DNA from: Larimichthys crocea
Taxonomy: Eukaryota > Chordata > Actinopteri > Sciaenidae
Assembly (NCBI RefSeq): GCF_000972845.2
Contig: NC_040021.1
Location: forward strand, 3,783,382-3,847,381
Direction of reading: 5' to 3'
DNA length: 64,000 bases
Part shown: piece by piece, positions 50,771 through 61,418 of the stretch
Position numbering within the stretch: the stretch's first letter is position 1
How the letters are laid out: each line of letters begins with the position of its first letter
Notes under the pieces: generated by a model
Database searches by the model: none
What the model was told of the DNA's origin: nothing
What the model saw: the letters and a program-made list of their open reading frames with translations, nothing else
Made by a program: the position numbers and the translations under genes

Positions 50771-52734
50771 GTTTCATGTATCATCTTTTGTGGTCTCCTC
50801 TCTCTGTTGAACCTACAAATGCTGTATTAGCAAAGGTGAACCGCAGTATTCATCCCACCCCACCTCTCCATGAACTCACCCCCCGTTTTGGAAATCCCAG
50901 GGACAAATTTAGGGAGACAGATGGCCTGGTGCAATAACACACACAGATATACACACTGTAGGGTACAGGACTTAAAAATATCCCACATTGTCAGTTATGT
51001 GGTATGAGGTCGGGGGGTCCTGTCCTGTCCAACTGTCAGAACAAATCATGACACTTGCTTCATCGCACAAATTGTTATTTTGAGTTTGATGCGTTCATTT
51101 TACAAGGATTTGAGATTTTGATGATTCTGTCATTTACGATTGTGCAACATTCCTCGCTTCGGCGAAGCTACGACTTGTTATTGTCACTAATATATTGTCA
51201 GAGTTTAGTCTGATAGTGAGATAGCGTTAGCAGACACGTTTTTTCTTTGCGTTGGCGCTCAGAAAACGCATAAATAAACTGATAAGAAAGAGGCGGGGTC
51301 AGGGGCCAGGTGAGTGGGGCGGGGAGGAGGCGCTGCAAAGTGTCCAGGTGAAGTGGACGCAGTGACACCAGAGCAGGAGGAGGAGGACGCCTAACGAAAT
51401 CACTATGATGATCTTCCCCAAACTCTAACCAAACTTAAACATAACTACAAACTAAAGTTTATTAATACTATAGTCGCTACGAGCGGGTATTGTATTACAA
51501 GATCTGATATTTTGGTGGAAAAGACGTGAACATTTTACTGATAACTTCAGTATTTTTTCTGGGGGGGGGGGGGGGGGGTTGATAATACATGAATAGAGAT
51601 AATACAACTTAGACGTCAGCACTGGATGCATGCAGACCCTCTTTGCTGTTGCATATTGCATACAATGAGGCTGCAGTAAAGGTGCAAAGAACACCTTCAA
51701 CAAAGAGCACAAAAAAGCATGCACGAACCTCTTTCTGTCCACATGAAAAGGGATCGAGAGTGAGGAGAGAACGGGCCGGCTACACTGAGGAATGCTTGGT
51801 AGAGCCCTGTGCTTGTTGCCTTTGGAATGCCCCGGGGCCTCTTACATAAGTCCCATCGGCCCGGTGGCTGCTCCGTCAGCCACACCAGACTCCCACTGAA
51901 ACCCAGCCACAGGCTTTAAGTCAGTATCCGCCTCTTTACACCGCGGAGAGGAGTTGTGAAATGCCGTAATTATGGACTTACGTAATTGCAGCATGACAAC
52001 TTCATAAGTCACTCACGCTTAGCATGTCAGATTTACTTCTAACCATTATTGCTGTTTAGATAGTCTGAGGTTTTGTAGACATGAGCCACAAATATCCTGT
52101 TGGACTTAAACACTAGATCAATTTGCATGTAGTTTTATATGCATGCTGAATTTCTCACCTCATACACAAGTGAGATTTAAACTCCCACTGTAGGTTTGCA
52201 GGCTCTGTTGAGTTATTATTTACTATAGCCTTTCCTGGTGCTGGTCAAACATTTAACTTATTTCTATTTTGACAAGTAATTCTCTCATCGATGCGATATA
52301 TCTTTAACTCCTTAAACTAAATCCTGTTGTTGTATTATGATTCTTACCTGTTTACATTTGTTTCACTAAAGTATTGTACATAAATCAAGTTGTGAGAGTA
52401 CTGTATTTATATTTTATACTACCCCACTACATTTAGGAGGAAAACATTATACTTTGAACTTTTGACATCTGCAAATTGCTTTTTTAAGGCTCTCATCTCT
52501 TCAGATAAATGACAGAAAATTGATGATTTCTTTAATATTTTTAAAACAAGTTGGTTTAAATTGCAGATTAAAAACATTCTTACTGCACCGTAAAAACTTT
52601 TTAGACATTATATGATAAAGGTTTTTGCAGATTAATCAGTCTAACACTTAATGAAGTAGTTAATGCATAACATTATTCTTATAATAACACTATGAGGGGC
52701 CGTTGAGGGGACATTTTTCTATGCAGGACTTTTA
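50771..52734. other. Intergenic, with a G18 run and a candidate conserved block
   Basis: A run of 18 G lies at 51561-51578. The block at about 51770-52030 is unique, GC-balanced and contains TAATTATG and TTACGTAATTGC, and by eye resembles a conserved non-coding element. No coding exon was found. Confidence 0.4.
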
Positions 52735-53535
52735 CTTATGACTTGTATTTATAGAGTCTTTCAAGACCCAAGAGCCCTTACATGTAAGAGATAAACCAAT
52801 AGCACATGAATGGTAAAATAATAGTATTAGTGTAAAGCAGGATGGCAGCATTAACAGAGATTTCAGAGGTTTTTTAAGGTCACCATGGATGTAGCTCAGT
52901 AGATAAGATGGAGGACCAGAAGGTTGGGGGTCCCCCAAAAGTCTGGGGGGTGAAGGAGGTCAGATAAGGGCATGAAGAGATTTACAGGTGAGAAGGAGGA
53001 TTTTGCAATGAAATGCAGGACTTCACTGGGAGTTACTGGTGGTGGACGAGGGTGGGGGTGATGTGTTGCCAGGGCTCGGTGCGGGTGAAAACCCTGGCAG
53101 CTGATTTCTGCACATACTGGAGCCTGTCCAGGGCTTTGCTGGTTACCCTGGAAAGAACTTTTAATAGTCCAGGATGGGAGGTGATGAAAGAGAGTCTGAG
53201 AGTGATGGCTGAGGTCTGGAGGTGTTTTTGAGGTGTAACAAAGCTGATTTGGTGATGTGAGACTAATGAGTGTGAAATCCAACCTTTGAGAGTAGCACCT
53301 TTGGAACCAGAACGATGAGCTCAAGTTTACTGCTGTCTAGCTTGAGTAGTGTTTATGTCATGCAGGCAGTTGGCACAGGACTGTGGGGAGGAGCTGAGTG
53401 GATAGTTTAGTGCTGGGGTAGAGCTGGGTGTCATCTGCATAGCAGCAGAAGCAAAGGCCTTAGGGGGACCAAAGGGGAGCATGGACATGGTAAAGAAGAG
53501 GGGTCTAAGCACAGAGCCTTGAGGAACACCCTGCT
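52735..53535 (-). mobile_element. 5'-truncated, degenerate L2-like LINE fragment
   Basis: Read on the minus strand, the fragment starts GVPQGSVLRPLFF, then has the reverse-transcriptase active-site segment YADDTQLYPST, and later LDRLQYVQKSAARVFTRT and HITP, which are the hallmark RT domain phrases of vertebrate L2/CR1-type LINEs. The frame is broken by stops and shifts, with an apparent deletion after the HITP block, so it is dead. The 3' end ('GGGTCTTGAAAGACTCTATAAATA') matches the tail style of the group. Most of the element upstream of the GVPQGS motif is missing, as expected for 5'-truncated insertion. Confidence 0.8.
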
Positions 53536-54540
53536 GTCACTACTTCCGCATACTTTGTATGTTTTGTTTCGTTTATTCTGTGAGTTCTCATAGTTGAGTG
53601 CATGATGTTATATCAACACCTCTGTGGTTGACTAATCAACCCAACAATCATTACAAAGTATAATCATCACTAGAACATCCTCATCCTGAATCATAGTTTG
53701 ATGTTTAAAGTCACAGATACAATTGAATTTTTAGAATTCTTCCTCTTGGGTCCTGATATTTTCCTTATAAGACATGTGTTAAAGAGCAGATATGTACTCT
53801 CTAGTTGGTCTTTTACAGGAAACTGGAATATTGGCTGGTTGTAATAAAGTTAAGCTGCCCTGTACACAATCCCTGCTTCTTTAAACCTCTTTAATCTGCT
53901 TTACACTTCTGTGGCTAAAGTGGATTTAATAGGCAAAAGTCAACAACAGCTCAGTTTGTATCGGCACTTTGGAGAAACTGTCGCCAAGTTTCAATTTCAG
54001 TTAAGCCACTTTCAAATTCGCACCATTGGCTCTGAGTTGTTTCTCAACTCAGCCTCCCGCAAAGTCTCAGCAAAGCCAAGTCATCTCTGAAAAGCATCTT
54101 AAAGGTCCAGTGTGTGAGCTGTATGAGGGTCTACTGGCAGAAAATATGATATTTATATCATTAGTGTATTTTATATCTACAGAACCACCACGTTTCCACA
54201 GTACGGACAAGCCAGACACTGGGGACATTTGACATTTCGTGCCCGCGATAATTTCTCGTACACGCTTGATAATGAAGGTTGAGGTGAGGGGTATTCAATT
54301 TGGTCAGTTAAGACAGTTTAAATCTTTAAAAACACATTTGCTACCTTGGCTTTTTCTTGATTTTAAACTTTCCCTCGTTTGATCAATTTTCTTGCCTATT
54401 CAACCTCCTTCTTCTTTGGATTAGAGCTAAATAAATAACTAATTTATTTTGATTTAAAAAAAAAAAAAAAGGGGGTCACAGAAGAAAAAGAATAAAAGGC
54501 AAAAGACACATTTGGGCTCATCAACTGTACCAAACAGCCA
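53536..54540. other. Intergenic, no gene seen
   Basis: AT-rich unique sequence with a poly-A tract near 54457. Nothing supportable on either strand. Confidence 0.5.
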
Positions 54541-54549
54541 TATTTTTCT

Positions 54550-54555
54550 TTTATT
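54550..54555 (-). terminator. Candidate slc30a1 polyadenylation signal
   Basis: AATAAA on the minus strand, 1.8 kb beyond the slc30a1 stop. A 3' UTR covering 54.5-56.3 kb would explain why this stretch lacks any other gene. Other TTTATT words make the choice uncertain. Confidence 0.35.
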
Positions 54556-56106
54556 TCACAATGACACATTGGACAGGTACTGTAGATATATAGTATATCA
54601 AAAACACATCAGTTGACATGTCATATCTAAAATTAACAAAAACACTTGTTTTTTTCAATTTGCACATAGAGCTCAAGTCTTAAAAGACACAGAATAAAAG
54701 TGACCGAACATTACAAATGAAGGAACGCGTCAAAATACATTTCCCAGCACATAGTTCTATATTGCATACACATTTAAATCAGGAGTGGAAATCTGAAAAC
54801 GCATCTATGGATTGTTACCTTTAAAAGATATCTGTGGTGATGAGTGAGTGTTTTAAAGGCCACCATATGGACTTCGATTTCAGAAAAAAAAAAACCCAGC
54901 CTGCTCAGCCGCCCAGAGCAGAGAACAGAAAAGCTATCACATGAGTCATTCCCTACACAGTTATGAGTAATGTCAGGGGATACCAGGCGAGAGCTGGTAA
55001 GCAGCAACTGAAGCTCCCGGTGGAGCTCCTAAAAAAAAAAAGAAAAAAAAGTTAAACACCAGGTCTCGGTTTGGTCATGCAAACATAGTAGAGCTTCCTG
55101 GAAATATAAAAACTCCGTCAGCATGGATTGTGACATGGTACCAAACACATTCATGAGGATTTTCAACCAATAAAAAACAGCCATCGTCATAGATTCCAAC
55201 AGGGAATAGTGTTTCAGTATTCATACTGGCAAACAGTGCTTCACGACAGAACCAACCCTCTGGCTCGCAAGGCATCGAATTTGTGAATGAATGTTTTTTT
55301 TTTTAATTAGTTGACCGAGCCCGCCGCGAGAAGTTTCGGTTACACTTTTGTCGACTAGTGCTAATATACCACAGCAGTTTGTTTGTGTTTTAAAAAGGCA
55401 AGGTGAGATAGAGAGAGAGAGAGGTGTTGAAACAGCTTTTGTATCCAAACGTATGACTGCAATTAAAAACTGAGTCAAGGCCAAGAGGAAAAACAAAAAA
55501 AAAAAAAGTCTTGAATCATTATAAAACATCGCATCTTGAAAAAGGAAAACTGACTACAGCATAGATGATTCTGTCCAAAAGAAATCCAAGACAGAGAAAT
55601 TGCAAAAAAAAAAAAAAAGTTTCTATCATCCAAACTAATTACAAACAGCATCTACAGAGAGAAATAGATAATTTCTAATAACTTAAATACTTTAAATTAG
55701 TATGCAATACAATACTCTTCCATTTGGGGCCAGAGGGTAAGAAAATAGATCTGCTCAAAGCCTACGCAAAAAAAACAACAACAAAACAAAACAAAAAACC
55801 GTAGACTCTTCGCCAACAGGTCCATAGGCTAAAACAGGATAACCTAGTGATGTGTGCTCCGACTTGCATGTGTGTTTTTGTGTGTTTGTGTGGAGAAGAG
55901 GACGTCTCTCAGATCCCTTCGGTCCTGCAGTGAGAAGCTTTGGCACAGACACACCATGGAGGGAGGAGGAGGAGGAGGGAGACGAGATGACGCATCACGA
56001 CACGGTGCTAATGAGGGGACACTCATGCAGGCCTCGCTCCAGTCCTGGAGGAGAGAAGGTCAGTGAACCCCCCAACATGCATCGCCACCATACTGCCAGG
56101 GCAACA

Positions 56107-56136
56107 GGAGGGAGGGAGGGAGGGAGGGAGGGAGGG
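56107..56136. repeat. (GGGA)n run in the slc30a1 3' UTR
   Basis: About seven GGGA units, on the plus strand, within the presumed 3' UTR. Confidence 0.9.
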
Positions 56137-56338
56137 TGAGTGGTAGAGGAGGAGAGGCTTGGGATGGAATATGACGGGGAATGGAAAGAGGTATACAGAG
56201 AGAGAGAGAAGAGATGGAAAGGAACGGCTCAAATGCATGAACACAGAGGATTCAGCCACAACAAGGACAGAGAATAAAAGGCTATGGAAAATTATTTCCT
56301 TGTCCATGACTCCTCTGTTTCTCTCCGTCCTCTCCATC

Positions 56339-59127
56339 TCACAGAGACGACTCCACCTCTCTAGTGATGATGACCTCAGACACCCCCGACTGAGGGCGCA
56401 CCTGAACGGCCGCATCTCGCTCGGGGGTCTCAATAATCACCTCCAGCCCTGAGTCACCGGTGGCGGCGGAGGCGGCCCTACAGTCGCTGTTGGTCTTCTT
56501 ATCAGAGCCAGGTTTGTCCGCGGAGCCGCAACACAGCTTGGGGGCGCACTGAGTCCGACAGGAGAGCTCGCAGAGGGAGTCTCGAGACTCCGAGTTGAAC
56601 GTGACGAACTCGGGCTGGATGGTGGTGGCGTGGATGCCTTCGTTGTGGAAGAAGTCCTTGATGCGCTTGGCCACCTCCATGTAGGACGTGGGGTCGTGGC
56701 ACTTGATGTGCGCCGTGGCGATGATGCGGCTGCCGGCCAGCTGCCAGATGTGCAGCTCGTGGATGGCCAGGACGCCGTCCAGGCTCAGCAGCCGCTCGTT
56801 GAGTCGGTGTATGTTGATCTGCTTGGGCACAGTCTGCAGCAGGATGAGGGCCGACTCTTTGAGCAGCGGGTAGGTCGTATACAGCAGGATGCACACCATG
56901 ATGATGCACAGCGTGGGGTCCAGGTAAAGAACCCAGCAGGGGCCGGCGAACTTGGTCGCCATGGTGGGGTCGTCCAGCAGGTCGACCAGCGTGTGGTTGA
57001 CGTGCTGGTGGTCTGTGCTGTGGCTGTTGACGCACGGGTTCACGCACATCTCGCCGGCCACGCAGGGCTTCCACACGAAGGTAAATATGATGGCATTGAC
57101 CACCACGATGACGGAGCCCAGGGCGTCGCCCAGCACGTGCAAAAAGACCCCGCGCATGTTGAGCTGCGAGTCGCTGTCGTGGTCATGGTCCATCTCCTCG
57201 TAGTGGGTGTTGCCGTTCATCTGCACTCCTCCCGTGTCGCCTTTACAGCTGATTTCTGGAGATAAAAACAAAAAGAGGTCAGCCCGGTTTAGGGGAACAT
57301 GAAGTCAAAGTTTAATAAGCGGCTGGACTTTGACACCGAGATACTAAATGCAGCATTCACAAACAGAGTGCAGCTCAAACAGAAACGGTCGGAACATCAA
57401 CAAGCAGCTCACGATGGTGCGAAGTTGTAACAAATTAGCCTGAGGTAGTAACAGCCCGGTGACAAACTGTCCGGTTACATCATTTGAGGAGGGGGGGTTG
57501 AAGCACAAGTTGTTTTCAAACTTGAAACAAAAAAAGCACTGAGAACTCATCGGAGGCAAGAAGAGGGTGACTAAGGACAACCCCGCTAAGACTTTCGCTC
57601 CATTAACTTATTAGTGATTTCTGTTCTTGCTCTCGCTGCGGGAGACGACTCACTCCTGTGACCGAGTCTGTGCTTTTTAACTGCTCAAGACAGCCATGCT
57701 GGATTATGTGATTCCTACAAAAAAAACACTTGCCAAAAAAAATTAGTTAGTGCAGGCAGGGTACACACATCTGAGGGGAACGGCACCTGAGCAGCGGCTG
57801 CTCGCGCTCGCTTCCAACCCCCGGGGACGCCCACCGGGGTCATTCATCAACGGCTAATGGTGTGGCTGGGGCTGTCGACTCCGCGGTTACACTGATGTAT
57901 GACCTAGTAACGGAGGAGGTGGTGGTGATGGTGGTGGTGGGGGTATAGCCTGCATTTATTGAATGTAGCCTACAGTGTGTGGAGAGGGGGGAGACGTGGT
58001 CTTCTGTAGGAGAGAGGTTGGATGTTGGAGGATGGGCGCTCGGACGGAAGTCCAAGGGAGGAGGAAGAGAAAGGAGGAGGAGGAGGAGGAGGAGGGTCTG
58101 TGTGTTTATTGTGCAATAAATTCTCATCTGACCACAACAGATAGACACATGAGCCGCTCCTGCTCGCGGTAACCGGACACTGAAATACGACAATCAGGTT
58201 ATCACAGGCGTACGAGTCTCACAAACGCACGAGGGCTCCAGGGCTTGAGACAAGACGAGGCTTGTTTCGTGTTTCTCAACACGAGCTGCTTCTTCTTCGT
58301 CGTTCATGAAGCAAGTAAACAGACGGTGATCAAACCCACGAGCTGATGAAATATGTATCTGATAACAAAGCAGATGTGTGGATGATAGAAGAAACAGTGA
58401 TTAGTCACTCAGGTAGGCAGCAGCAGGAGCAGGAGGAGGAGGAGGTGGAGGGGGGTCTTCATGAGACACTGGAGATATTACACAACCTAACAGTGGAGAT
58501 AAGGTCTGGCATGTCAGATTAAAATGTGACAATCAGTCATTTTGTGGCACACTCACCATTTCTCGGGCTGTTGTGGTTCCCCACCAAGTTGTTGGTCTCC
58601 TCTCCTGATGATCCATTCCCAGCCTTCTGGGACTTTCCCCTCTTGTCCTTTTTCCCATGAGAGTGACCACCACCTCCACCACCTCCTCCTCCGTGGGAGT
58701 GCCCGTGGCCTCCGCCGGCGTGCCCGTGGAACAAGCACAGTCCGAGCAGGTTGACCAGGAGCCCCGCCGCGCCGACCCCGGCCACCACCACGGGGCTCTC
58801 GATCTCATGCGGCTCCGTGAAGCGCTCCACCGCCTCCAGCACGATGGTGAAGCACAGCGCCGTGAGGAAGACGGCGTTGACCAGAGCCCCCATCACCTCC
58901 GCCCGGATCCAGCCGAACGTGTTCTTGTTGGTGGCGTGGGTCTTCTCGGCGAATCGCACCGCGACCAGCGCGACCACCAGCGCGATGACGTCCGACAGCA
59001 TGTGAAAGGAGTCCGACAGCATCGACAGGGACGCGGTCATGCGGCTCACCACCACCTCCACGATGAAGAACCCGAACGTCAACGAGAGCATGCACAGCAG
59101 CCGGACGCGGTTCGGCTCGCAAGCCAT
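56339..59127 (-). CDS. slc30a1: Zinc exporter ZnT1 (SLC30A1)
   Basis: Coding exons (transcript order): 59127-58557 and 57255-56339; the phase-1 GTGAGT/CAG junction joins them to 495 residues (human 507), with the two-exon layout of the human gene. ZnT1 is a cation diffusion facilitator that pumps Zn2+ out of the cytosol at the plasma membrane, in exchange for protons or calcium. Six membrane spans are visible: four in exon 1 and two in exon 2. The transport-site ligands are present: H42 and D46 in SFHMLSD, and H230 and D234 in FLHVLGDALGS. The cytosolic loop after span 4 is histidine-rich (HGHAGGGHGHSHG), with a nine-glycine run. The C-terminal domain keeps GPCWVLYLDPTLC, LLKESALILLQTVPKQI, HELHIWQLAGSRIIATAHIK and the cysteine-rich CELSCRTQCAPKLCCG. 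It ends VESSL, as in human. Vertebrate paralogue numbering (a or b) cannot be told. Confidence 0.97.
57256..58556 (-). other. slc30a1 intron
   Basis: This 1.3-kb intron holds a purine-rich (GGA)n run (about 58072-58095) and TGGTGG repeats near 57918-57940, but no coding exon. Confidence 0.85.
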
Positions 59128-59431
59128 GATCCCGGTTCCTCGGCGTCGAGTTTCGGGTTTGAAACGTCGTTTCTCCGGCTCGAGCTTAGCAGCTCCGAGC
59201 TAACGGCTCACGGGGGAAGCTAAGCGAGACAATAACGGCTAACGGCGGCTTCTCTCGCGGCTCTCATCCGGCGGACGGCAGCATCACTCGGCTTCAGAAG
59301 TGGCGACGACGACGGGACCGGACCGGAGGGATTAAAATCCAAAGAAGAGGGGGGAGACGGTTCCGAGTTAAAGCCGAGGTTCCTCACCGACGTTCGCGGA
59401 TGAGCTCCGGTTTGCAGACGGTTTGAAACTT

Positions 59432-59600
59432 TGCACCCGAGCCGGTAAACTTTCCACACGGAACACGGCGCCGCGAGGACACGCCTCCACTAACCCCCCC
59501 CCCCGCCCCCACGCGCTGGTTCTCATTGGTGGAGAGGTCACGAGGTGGAAGCCGATTGGTCGAATTCGTGCAAGTCTCGCGTGCTGTAGGTGGAGCGCAC
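59432..59600 (-). promoter_or_regulatory. slc30a1 promoter with metal-response elements and CCAAT boxes
   Basis: Two exact metal-response-element cores (TGCRCNC) flank the probable start region: TGCACCC at 59432-59438 (plus strand) and TGCGCTC at 59599-59593 (minus strand). Between them are two CCAAT boxes on the gene's strand (59529-59525 and 59559-59555), 30 bp apart. The region is GC-rich and CpG-rich, with no TATA box. Mammalian SLC30A1 is induced by zinc through MTF-1 binding at promoter MREs, so the arrangement fits. The exact transcription start is not visible. Confidence 0.7.
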
Positions 59601-59659
59601 GAGCCAGACAACGGCGGTTGCTACGCACGCCGTTAGCAACTGTAGTCTCGCGATAGTGA

Positions 59660-60200
59660 CCTTAATCGATCCGCGTTTATCAGAAATAACTGATTTATTT
59701 TATTAATTAATCAATTTTAATTTAATTTTTATTATATTTTCCTCATTATTTATAAAATTATAAAATTAAAAAGTCAAGACAGAGGATTTAAATAATATCA
59801 TAATATTAAATAATAAACAATAATATATATAAAATAATAAATAAAATAAAAAAATAAATACGATATTTATTTTATTATTTTATTCTCATTTATTATTTTT
59901 TTCTCATTGCTATTTTTATTTCATTTATACCTTGCAGGTATTATTTGTATCATGGTCACTTTACATCACAATACTCTTTTTATATATCATGCCACTGTTA
60001 TCCTTCAGTTTTTTGAAGGTTGATTGTTTCTCGTGTTTATTGTGTAGGTTATAGAAATTTCTGTCTGTTTATTGTTTGTGCCTTTTCTACTTTTTTTTAA
60101 ATTCTGTAGTGTATGCTACACTTTCCTCTGCTGCTGTAACAGTGGTGGTGGGATGAATAAAGTATATCTAATCTAATCTAATCTAATCTAATCTAATCTA
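59660..60200 (+). repeat. AT-rich tract and retroelement-like tail ending in (ATCTA)n
   Basis: 59690-59930 is extremely AT-rich. From about 59935 the sequence resembles a common fish repeat whose tail 'CTGCTGCTGTAACAGTGG...GGGATGAATAAAG' is followed by about seven ATCTA units (60166-60200), as in retroposed elements with short tandem 3' tails. Confidence 0.55.
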
Positions 60201-61107
60201 AACTAATTAAATATTGTTTCCCACATATCCCTGGTGCAAAAGACAATTTACATAAAATATAAAAATATATTTATAAAAAAGAAATTATATATACAGGTTA
60301 AAAGATATCTAAGAAAAATACGGCAAATTTAAAAGATATAGACAGTATAAATATGGAAAATTAGCAGTATAAACAGTGAGATCTATCTATAATATAGATA
60401 GATCTATAATATAGATAGATAGTATAAAAATTGAATAAAATAAAAAATAATAATACAAAATTAAAGATGCATACAGTCTAAAGTTGTTCCTTTTTTTAAA
60501 GTTTGTCAGTAAAACTTCAAACAGTCTTTTAATAATAATTTAAATGTCTTGTCAGTTATTACTCCGCCTATGATTTAATTTTGTTTTGAAGTACTTGATC
60601 ACTAGAAGATATTCAACAGTGTTTAATGGAATTAAACCAAATGTAGTTACATCTTTGTACTTTTTTAAAAAAAAAGTAAATAATTGGGTTTAGCAATCAT
60701 TGCTGGAAACATTTAATCTTTTCATTTAATCACCTGGAAGCTGTTTATTGAAAAAAAAAAAACATGATGTAATACAACTGTCCTTAACTAAACCCTTCTA
60801 TCTGCCATTAATCAAGAACAAAGCTGCGAGTTGTGAAGGCTGGTTGCTGTTCCCTGTGATCACTGTGACATTCATGGGAAACTGATGACCCCTTGTGGGA
60901 GTTATCTGTCCTGATGAAACACTCAGAGTGTGGAGAACTGTTATGGTGATTACAAGACTAATATCATTGAGTAATTGTTTTGAGTCACTACAGAGGAGTT
61001 CCCTAAAATCCTTTTAATATACATTTGTGATGTTACACATCTAACCAAACTATAAATACTGTATATATCAGATATTTATGCATACTGAGCATCTTTGGAA
61101 ACATTTT
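60201..61107. other. Intergenic between slc30a1 and nek2
   Basis: AT-rich sequence with a short ATAGATAGATC-type simple repeat near 60380-60420. No gene was seen. Confidence 0.5.
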
Positions 61108-61113
61108 TTTATT
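61108..61113 (-). terminator. Candidate nek2 polyadenylation signal
   Basis: AATAAA on the minus strand, 306 bases beyond the nek2 stop codon. Confidence 0.5.
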
Positions 61114-61418
61114 CAGGATGATTGAAGTTTTTATAACTTCTTGCATTGTTACAGATCTAAGTCATCAAAGAAGCTGCCCTTTTATCTCCATTACCACAGT
61201 CTGACACAAAACTGACTCACACATAAAGCAAGAATATACAGCACATTCACATCAAATTACACAAACTGACACTACAAAGTTTGAAATATAACAAAACACT
61301 GGATTGAATAATTTAGCTGCTAAGTTATCACATAAATAAAACTATTTACATCCAGTTATTACGACTTCTTTCACAGCTTTCACATTCAGTCACAAATCAG
61401 ACAGTGATGTCTATATGA

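Noticed and set aside
52883..52935. Possible tRNA gene
   Set aside because: Only an A-box-like phrase is recognisable; the cloverleaf does not close and it sits in a dead LINE.
52896..53324. 142-residue minus-strand open frame
   Set aside because: It is a shifted frame of the degenerate LINE reverse-transcriptase region, not a host gene.
56630..57265. 211-residue open frame on the plus strand
   Set aside because: It is the antisense shadow of slc30a1 exon 2, whose minus-strand product matches ZnT1 throughout.
58657..59223. 188-residue open frame on the plus strand
   Set aside because: Antisense shadow of GC-rich slc30a1 exon 1.
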